From contig NC_134032.1 in the NCBI RefSeq assembly GCF_964204645.1, forward strand, positions 12,270,275 to 12,334,274: DNA of 64,000 bases, read 5' to 3'. A program made the position numbers and the translations under genes. Each line of letters begins with the position of its first letter. Positions within the stretch are counted from its first letter, which is position 1. Positions 56,084 through 64,000 of the stretch are shown piece after piece. The notes below the pieces were generated by a model. It had not been told where the DNA came from. It worked only from the letters and a program-made list of their open reading frames with translations, and made no database searches. The stretch comes from Tubulanus polymorphus. Lineage: Eukaryota > Nemertea > Palaeonemertea > Tubulaniformes > Tubulanidae.

Positions 56084-57395
56084 AAACTTCTACGCCTGGC
56101 CTAGGTCAAGTAAATCAATAACTATGGGATGATGTTATGTAATTAAATCAAAAAATGCTTTATTTAAGTGAGCTTTATTATTTACCATGAGAGCTGATAT
56201 ATTTATTTAAGGAATGCATGCGTGCATGGTGTTATTACTTAATCATAAAATGTGATATTTTTGCCAGTAGAAAAAACTTTAAATTAAAAACATTGATATT
56301 AATTCATTTTTATATATATAAATTATACGTGTATTTTTAAAAGCGTAGCGTGACAAAAATATGATTATTGTAATCTGTTGTTCTGATTAGATTGATAGTG
56401 TTTAAATGGGGAACCGCAATACCAGTTAGCAAGCCCACCAGATGGCTTGACTAATGAAGTAGCAGTCTTAACATTAGCGATTTTCAATCAACTTTGAAGT
56501 GGAAATTCAAAAGTACTGTAACCAGCATATTTGATACTAAAGCTTTGCCTCTGTTGAGGTATGAAAACTAGTTTCTAATATTTATCTATGCGTCTTCTAT
56601 CTTCATATGCGTCAGTAAAGCTGTTTTCTACGATACAAAATACCGTAGATTGTGCATCTAACTCCAAAATACATGTGTCAGTTTAGTAATCTATGTTAGG
56701 TATAAGTTTTGATCACTCGCTGAATTTAGCCATGTAGTACTGCACTCTTCTCTGGTCAGTGCACTAAACGAAGCCTGAGCTTAATATTCACCTACAGTTC
56801 ATGGTGAATACCCAGACAGTACTAGTAGTCGATGTGGACAATATCATTGTCATTATTCCATCGATATTTCATTCTTTGGAAATTCTAAAATAGGAATCCT
56901 TCAAGTTAGTAGAAGCTCCAAAAGGATACATGCATAAGATTGACTTCGGTATACCGGTAGTTTTCATTGAGAACTGGTGTATGGTAGAAGGTTCCCCATT
57001 TATGTTATTCAGTGACGAAAATTCTGAGTAATCTGTTTTTCAAAAACAAGCTGTGATGAAAAGATACAGTTCAGCAATAAGGTGCACACCGGGCTTCGAG
57101 AATTTCAAGATTTTTCCGCGACCCTGTTCGAATAATGTTATACTCGACAGTCTATTGCGTAATCGGGATTACGTTCAATTTGTAATTTACGATTTATTTC
57201 GCTGCCAGTACGTTTCATGTTGTTCGTAATTCAGTAGCGAATCGGCGTCGTTCATCGTCGAGGATGGTCTCAATATTTGCGATGCTGATTGAATATTCGC
57301 ACGAATATTTTAATCTTTACAGACGCGAATTAAACTTAACGCGAATCGTTACTTAGATCAACGACGACGTGAGAAGTTATCGTTCGATTGACGGC

Positions 57396-59071
57396 ATGGA
57401 AATGGAAGTAGCTCCGCCTCCTCTTTCAGAAGATAACGCTGCTCCGCTCCCTCCCGTAGAAGACGAAGATGCTCCACCCCCTCCTGCGGATGAAGATGCT
57501 CCACCCCCTCCTGCGGATGAAGATGCTCCACCCCCTCCAGTTCCACCCGAGGAGCCGTCTGTTACCGCCCCGGCACTTCCTCCTGATACAGATCTTGTAA
57601 ACCCGACGGTTCCACATGTCGAAGCGATGATTCGGTTCAGTGAAGGTCTCGCAGCTATCATACAGGTAATTTGTGGGGACACTCTAAGTAAACTGGGGTA
57701 AATTCTGGGGATACTCGGAAATGAGGACCCTCCAAAATTGTGGGGTATGATGGGCGCCTTGCAATGGGAATACTCTCAGAATACTGTTGTAATTTGTGGG
57801 AACACAGATAAGGGGAAATGTCGGGGTAACAAGTAAGGTACCTTCAGAAACAAGGACATTACCAGATATTGTGGGGCCAATTTTGGGCTCCATTAAGGAT
57901 TCGGTAATTTTTAGGTATACTCCTGGGATTCTTAATAGTGTAAGCATCAGGCTTTAGTTTCGGTATTTTGTTTCGTTTTGTAGGAGGATCCGTTGCTGTG
58001 TGATCTGCCATCGCAGTTAACTTTGGAAGAATTGAAATCAAAGGTGGCGCTAGAGTATGGTCAGGCAATGACCGTTAACGTCAGACGGGCTGACGATATC
58101 GTCATGCGTAAGTCAAAAAATCCCCCTACGACATCATCAGTTTGATGTGTAATGTTGATCCGATGCACGAGATGCGGAGATGATTTTGATGTATTTCGTC
58201 ACTGTTTAATTCTTATTGTTTTCAGCGGTGGTCATAGCGATCAACGGAACAGTTCGCGATTTGAAAAACGCCATCAAACTTTACTTCAACTTGAAGCAAG
58301 AACGAGAAAGTGAAATACGACGACCTAAACATATCAGCTGGTACGTGAGTTCGGTGCTGGTGTATTAACTGTAAAACTCTACGTCAGCACGGTCGCTCCT
58401 GTGCTGTCTTCCGGTTCCGCCATTAGTGCCACTGCGGGTTATCTATCACTGCTCTCTGGCACGTTCCTGATTGGCTGGCGATGTGAACAAACTGCTTCAT
58501 TCGCAATGGTCATTAAACAATGATTTTGAAGAAGGCTGACTATGTAACAGCTCCAGCGCCAAGCAAGTATTCTCGTTGTGGCAACTGGGGGTCAGCACCG
58601 AGCTGATGACGTCATAAATTGCACTCATATAGGGTCTAATATTTCCTCTTAACTGTGTGGAACTGGTTGCAGGAGTCAATTCCACAGTTATGAGTTACGG
58701 TTGACTTTGAATTCAAATTAGTTATTTTGACTTAACTGACATTGAGAACTCGAATAAAGGTGTTGGTGCTTTCTCTTTTTAATTCATAGGAGGTATATTT
58801 GGCGGACGTATTATCTGTATTATGAAGGAACTAAACTAGAAAATGATAGGAAAAAGTTAAAAGAGTAAGTACCTGTACCACTATGGACCCAGTTCTACAG
58901 TTCGTCGTCCCAAAGTATTTCTCAAGAAAATGAAATAATCTAAATTTGTGGTGCGAAACGGTATCATGATTGGGTTTCTAATCTTATTGCTATGTGAATT
59001 TTATTTGTAGTTATGGCATTAAAAATCGTGATGAAGTCACATTCATAAAGAGACTTACTGCAAAGAATTGA
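57396..59071 (+). CDS. SNRNP25: U11/U12 snRNP 25 kDa protein, five exons
   Basis: Component of the U11/U12 di-snRNP of the minor (U12-dependent) spliceosome, contacting U11-59K. The join is 57396-57665, 57984-58107, 58226-58340, 58790-58864, 59011-59071, giving 214 residues. Every intron is GT-AG and phases agree. Residues from about 80 follow the human protein closely: FSEGLAAIIQEDPLLCDLPS, LEYGQAMTVNVRRADDIVMP, HISWRYIWRTYYLYYEGTKL, DYGIKNRDEVTFIKRLTAKN. These form the ubiquitin-like fold. The ATG at 57396 is the first in frame (57369 is GTG). Human SNRNP25 is about 130 residues, so the first 80 residues are an extra acidic/proline-rich extension with three near-identical 9-residue repeats. 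A second Met two codons on is an alternative start. Confidence 0.95.
57462..57539 (+). repeat. 27-bp in-frame repeat coding DEDAPPPPA
   Basis: Three tandem near-identical 27-bp units inside exon 1 of SNRNP25, each adding nine residues (two acidic turns and a Pro run). The nucleotide identity suggests recent slippage expansion. Confidence 0.85.
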
Positions 59072-59489
59072 AACCAGGGAATGCGATGAATCAGGGCATT
59101 TAGAATTCAATTAACTTAATGGAGAGGAGTCGCGGCATTTTGTATAGATTAACAGGAGGGAGGCAAAATAACAATATTCCTGATGAAGTTGAGACCGGTA
59201 AAATCGGTCCTAAACATGGTGAAAGCTTCTGGCCCCAGAAAAATCTGTTCTTTAGTTCAATGAGCACACTGTATCTTACCCTATGTGTGATGTGTGAATT
59301 TCATGAATTCATTGTAATCTAATGTTATTCTACTATGTAATGTATGCATATGATGTAACTACTGTAATCTTTTAAAGAAATCTTGTCGGTTCAAAATGTT
59401 CCAATGATTCTCAATATAAGTGGAGTAGTCTAGTTTCTTTTAATTGCTCAGTTCTATCCATGTATCCATCTGCAGCCAGAACCCTGCAA

Positions 59490-59645
59490 CCCTCAGACAT
59501 TAGTCGTCAGAAGCTATCTTGCTTGTGTGTTCAGACATTTCTATTCGAAAATTAACACTTTCAAAACGGATCATCTGTTCAGGACTTCACCAGAAACATT
59601 TTAGATTAGAAATGAACTACAAACACCAGATATTAGACAATTTTT
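59490..59645. repeat. Dispersed repeat, ACAAACACCAGACATTAGAT family
   Basis: GAAATGAACTACAAACACCA and GATATTAGACAATTTTTAG; intergenic. A shorter piece at 61186-61265 has ACATGAACTACAAACATCGG and ACATTATATTTTATCAGCAC. Confidence 0.55.
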
Positions 59646-59647
59646 AG

Positions 59648-59727
59648 TACCAAGTTCCACGGTTTTGAGATTTGACTCAGAATTTTAACTCAGGGTGAAC
59701 TCTTAACTCATGACTGTGGAACTGGAT
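59648..59727. mobile_element. Short copy of the ACCCAGTTCCACAGTT family
   Basis: AAGTTCCACGGTTTTGAG at the left and TCATGACTGTGGAACTGGAT at the right, with GACTCAGA-type inner motifs. Intergenic. Confidence 0.5.
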
Positions 59728-60030
59728 TAAAGACCTGATCATCCACAATCACAGACCTTCAGGTGAATGTCTGAAAGGCGGTGTATCCAGGCTGTAGGTT
59801 GATACCTGCATCAACTCAATAACAGAAATCTCATCTATCTTTCTCATATGTCGTAATGTAAAGCATGTTTCATCGGTAAGAAAAGAGATTTATTGGAATT
59901 AAGTATCCGTGATATTTAACTCAATCTGTGATGATAATTGTTGTTTAGAAAATTAGACGAAAAGTTTGATGAATCGGGAATCTTGAAATCTTCAATGTCA
60001 AAGTGTGTGCGTGTAATACAAACACTTGAT

Positions 60031-60036
60031 AATAAA
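60031..60036 (+). terminator. Candidate SNRNP25 polyadenylation signal
   Basis: AATAAA about 960 bp after the SNRNP25 stop, the first good signal I found downstream. Use is inferred only. Confidence 0.3.
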
Positions 60037-62368
60037 ATATATTTGATTTATTTTCAATTGTTGATGTCTAGTTAATTAGTTTTTTGTCAAATGAGGTGAA
60101 AAATTGGGTTGATTTGAATTGGTGAAAGTAGTCGTTGGAGCGGTATTCCTCTCAGTCTCTTCTCGATCTGCTCCCCATTCTGTTGTTCTAAGCTGTGTTC
60201 CACCCTCTCCCCATATCCTCTCTTCTTTGCGCCCTAACCTTAACTTCTCTCATCTTCTCTCAGTGGAGGATGGAAACCCTGAGAAGGTTGGATCAAATTA
60301 AACTACATCCGAGTCCAGTAAAATGTTTATGTAAATCATACTTTATTGATAATCAACTATTTATCAGACACAGTACATCATTCCTACATCCAGATCAAGG
60401 CAACTAAACTAAATCACGCTTACTAGATACACCTCTTGCACCTCGTTGCTATAAGCTATCTTATCGAAGCCTAGCTGAGTTATTTGATTGGCTTCATTGG
60501 GCATGGGAGGTATGAATCTATAATTTTCTCTTTGTTTCTTTTGTCTTACTTGTAACTGCTAACCCTATTGGTTTGTTCATTTTAACTTTGCTGCCCTCTT
60601 AAATGTAGCCCACATGTATATTGTAAGCAGCGTGCATGCCTACGCCACCCTGATTTAGTTGTTGAGACCCCACAAGAAAAATAACTTCATTTCGTAGGCA
60701 TGGTGACAATGTAAAAATTCAAGAAATTTCACAAAATGGAGGATTTTCTCTCTCATTCAATTGGACTTAAGGAGTCTTTTTGCCAATCCATCTAATTGGT
60801 ACAGAACTGGAAATATATCGGATATTCAGTTGTTGTCCACGATTTTTGGCATTCTGTAAAGACATAAATGAGGTATGTATCCCAAAAAGTAAGCAAAATA
60901 TCCAAGAAAAACAGGTCTCATCCATTAATAAATAGACATTAGTCACTTCGCTCTGGTTTTCTACCCCATTACTTTAGCATCACAGTGTATATTCTGCATT
61001 CATTACTTCACAATAATATAAAACATACGTACCTATATACAAATTTACATATACAAGTCCTAAGTGAGTTGTGAAAATTTTAACAACATACAATGTACAA
61101 ATACATACATAGCCCTGGATCTTTGAACAGGACCTGCCACCTCAAAATTAAAATACATTATCCCCATTTAAATTCTTAATTGTCCGGACTTTCATGTGTT
61201 CAGGACCACCTTAGACATGAACTACAAACATCGGACATTATATTTTATCAGCACACTTTGATCGTGTAGCTTTGCACCCAATAAATGATTGGATGTCTGG
61301 GGATGGGGGGTCCAGGCTATGCTAGATTGAATATATACCAGTAAAATATACATTTACCAATGTTAAATCACATAAATTCATTGATACAATGAACTCCTAG
61401 GAACCAATTCCACTAAGTAAAACAAGAAAGGGTTTAATGGGCGACTTCAATAAGTGATGCCACTGATTAACTCACATGTAATAACAATATAGTGAACACA
61501 AATAAATAATTGCATTTTTACTAAATGCACACATTTAAAAGCAAGAAAAGAATTTTTTTTAAATATTCATTAATTTAAACACTGATAGGGGCAGATTTAA
61601 TCTAAAAACTGGTCAATTTTATATCCAGAAAAAGAAAGTGGAAATCTCCAAAATATTTGAAGCTTAAAATCTTTTCTTCTTTTGGCCCTATGAAACTATT
61701 TTCAATTATTAGAAAGAAGTTCAGGCTTCATCTGAAAGCGATGAGGTCCTAGGGTAGAACCAAAATCAAGGGCTAATCTAGGAAAATTGGTAGGTGTGTA
61801 GTCCAGAAGAAAAGGAATTAGGGGCATTGCCTGGGTAAAGCAGCCATGGTGAAAACCGCAAGCTGGGTTCCATCATCTCAAAAGATGCATTTTCCAAGAG
61901 GATACCCAGTAAGTATCAGATTTATAGGTTTTAACAAAAAGGCAACCTCTATGGGAAGGCAAGGGTCCAAACCACCCCTACTAGATCTGTCCAATGTAAA
62001 TTGATATAGAACCCATCCATTGTTGAACCCATTCAAAACTTATATACATATTTATATCCTAGCACACAAAATAATAAATACGTTATAGATAGACCATAAA
62101 TAAATATGAATAATATGAAAAAAGCGATGATGAAATAAAGGTATAATTCGACAAAAGTAAAATATGAAGAATTGTGAAAAATAAACCATTAACGTCTACA
62201 AGAATCTGAAAGAATATGATACAAAATAGCTGTCTCCCTAAAGGGCATTCTCCGTAAAACTGTGTAAAATCACACAGCGATAAAAATTATGAACAATTCT
62301 ATGATTTTTGTTCGATTTGTTTCTTTTTTCCCGAATCTTTGAATTCTTTAAAAAATCAAGCTCTTTTC

Positions 62369-62704
62369 TACGGAAGCCCCTAGGTGACATATGAGATAAT
62401 TTTTTTCATAATTTCGACTTATTAAGTCGAATTTCGACATAATAAGTCGAATTTCGACATAATAAGTCGAATTTCGACTTAATAAGTCAAATTTCAACAT
62501 GAAAATAAAACTCGAAATTCGACTTAATCAACACGAAATTCGACTATTAAGTCGAATTTCGACTTAATAAGTCAAATTTCAACATGAAAATAAAACTCGA
62601 AATTCGACTTAATCAACACGAAATTCGACTATTATGTCGAAATTCGACTTAATAAGTCAAAATTATGAAAAAATTTTCTCGTATGTCACCTAGGGGCTTC
62701 CGTA
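62369..62704. mobile_element. 336-bp foldback element with TCGACTTAATAAGTCGA interior
   Basis: Terminal inverted repeats TACGGAAGCCCCTAGGTGAC at both ends, with the match extending about 50 bp inward. The interior is built from repeats of ATTTCGAC(T/A)TAATAAGTCGA, each itself palindromic. Flanked by direct repeats CTTTTC at 62363-62368 and 62705-62710. No coding capacity. I do not assign a superfamily. Confidence 0.85.
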
Positions 62705-63614
62705 CTTTTCACTCCCCTCTATCTCTGGATAAAGTTTGATATGTTTTTTTGATGATTCCAGCATCAAATATTTCAATGATTTTGTTTGATATTTCAGTGG
62801 AATGTTGGATATCTTTCGCACTGCTTTTTCTAAATTTTACACTAAGCCATATTCTCTTCATAGATTATGTCTGCAGAATCAAAATCCTGATTAAACAGAT
62901 TTTGATAAAGAAGGTTTGGCTTTGACTATTACAAACATCTACACACACATACAATCAACAATTTACACTTTAAAAATGTCTACATCACAACCCGATCCTC
63001 TCACAACTGTTGTTGTAGTCTTGCAACTTGTTGAGGATTTCTTGCTCAATTTCAGCATGGACTCTAGTCCATGATTTCAGATATGGTAACAATATTTGAA
63101 AACTCTTACAAAACTTATATGAAATGGCTGAAAAGAACACCAAGGCAATCCTCGATTACAATATAAAATGGATGTTGAAATCGATATTTCATTGTGCAAC
63201 ATTTGCCTGATCATCAGTTTAAGGACCTAGTAATGTACTGCTGAAATTGAGCAAGAGAATATCTCATGAAAGCTAGATACAAGGATTCAAATCGGACATT
63301 CGAAGTAAGGTGTCGATCCATAAGTTGAAATGTACTTTATTTAACTGTTATCATCAATGTGTATTTCATCACCATCCATGAAATCGTATCGACTCATCGG
63401 TAGAGAATCGAGTCTCAACTCTTCGATTGTTCCCTTCTCTTTGTGACCCTCACCGCACGCTCGGTGGTACATTCGGAATGAACTGGAAAAAATGGGAAAA
63501 ACAATACATCAACATTCAGCTGGTGAAATATATGAGTTTGATTTAAAAACTCTTCGTTTTCATTTCTCTGATGATGAAGTTCAGTCAAAGCTTCAAAACT
63601 GTCAGAATAAATGA

Positions 63615-63902
63615 TTAACCCTTTCAGTGTGTCTACACCACAGTGCGGTGTACGAATCAGTGATGGATTTTGCTAGTACACCGCACTGTGGTGTATTGAT
63701 GTAATTACTAATTATGTCTTATGAATGATGGCAGCACCTGTCAAACATAGTGAAATATTAATAACTAACGATACACCGCACCAGGGTGTAGACGCACTAT
63801 AGTGCTATTCCCGTTATACAACACACTGAGTGGAATTTTTCAGAATTTTCAAATTATCTTCAGCGCTATAGGGTATTAATTAGCCAGCACTGAAAGGGTT
63901 AA
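63615..63902. mobile_element. TTAA-bounded MITE (piggyBac-like), copy 3
   Basis: TTAACCCTTTCAGTGTGTC at the left, GCACTGAAAGGGTTAA at the right. The interior is closest to the copy at 12148-12442. Intergenic, downstream of SNRNP25. Confidence 0.75.
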
Positions 63903-64000
63903 ATCATCAACTGTGGCTTTTGCTCATTAACTTTGCTTGAAATACTGAGATTAATATCAGGCTACCAATCAATTTCTCACCTGATTGGTTTCAATAGTTG

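Larger units (their letters stand above)
55189..57395. other. Interval between rabenosyn-5 and SNRNP25
   Basis: 2.2 kb with two foldback elements (55246-55385 and 55830-56083). The rest is AT-rich and geneless. The SNRNP25 promoter should be at its right end; I saw no clear core element. Confidence 0.6.
59072..64000. other. Downstream of SNRNP25, no gene seen
   Basis: 4.9 kb of AT-rich sequence with dispersed repeats, the 336-bp element and the third TTAA-bounded MITE. No frame with recognisable coding content. The first part is probably SNRNP25 3' UTR. Confidence 0.6.

Overview
This is a window of animal nuclear DNA. The genes are split by long GT-AG introns, and the DNA between exons is filled with short foldback transposons, tRNA-derived SINEs, tandem repeats and microsatellites. 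Exon sequences resemble bilaterian, and within that lophotrochozoan or mollusc-like, proteins. The phylum is inference; nothing in the window fixes it.

Three protein genes are supported. (1) On the minus strand, from 45507 down past coordinate 1, lies most of a RIM gene (Rab3-interacting molecule, the presynaptic active-zone scaffold; RIMS/unc-10 family). I could place 18 coding exons with compatible splice phases at every junction, giving about 1302 residues. In order these are an N-terminal Rab-binding helix, an eight-cysteine zinc finger, an Arg/Ser-rich linker, a PDZ domain, a C2A domain, and an Arg/Ser-rich linker with the RIM-BP SH3-binding motif. The C2B domain must lie beyond the left edge. 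(2) On the plus strand at 53679-55163 is a single-exon coding region for a short rabenosyn-5 (C2H2 finger, FYVE finger, one Rab-binding hairpin). (3) On the plus strand at 57396-59071 is a five-exon gene for the U11/U12 snRNP 25 kDa protein (SNRNP25), with an unusual acidic/proline repeat extension at its N terminus.

Layout: 1-45.5 kb is the RIM gene (intron 2 is 13 kb, intron 1 is 8.3 kb, intron 4 is 6.2 kb). 45.5-53.6 kb is the divergent intergenic interval between RIM and rabenosyn-5; it is AT-rich, with a 157-bp higher-order repeat and a hAT-like foldback element. 55.2-57.4 kb and 59.1-64 kb are intergenic and repeat-bearing.

RIM and rabenosyn-5 are both Rab effectors with FYVE-type fingers and are transcribed away from each other. 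SNRNP25 belongs to the minor spliceosome and has no obvious functional link to them.

The most unusual signals are in the repeats. There is a hammerhead-ribozyme-like core sitting exactly in the loop of a 62-bp-arm palindrome (18048-18222). There is a set of sequence-diverse foldback elements that share GG-CCAGTT-type ends. A 787-bp foldback element has an 8-bp target duplication, and a 336-bp element has a 6-bp duplication and an interior of AT-rich palindromic repeats. TTAA-bounded piggyBac-like MITEs are also present.
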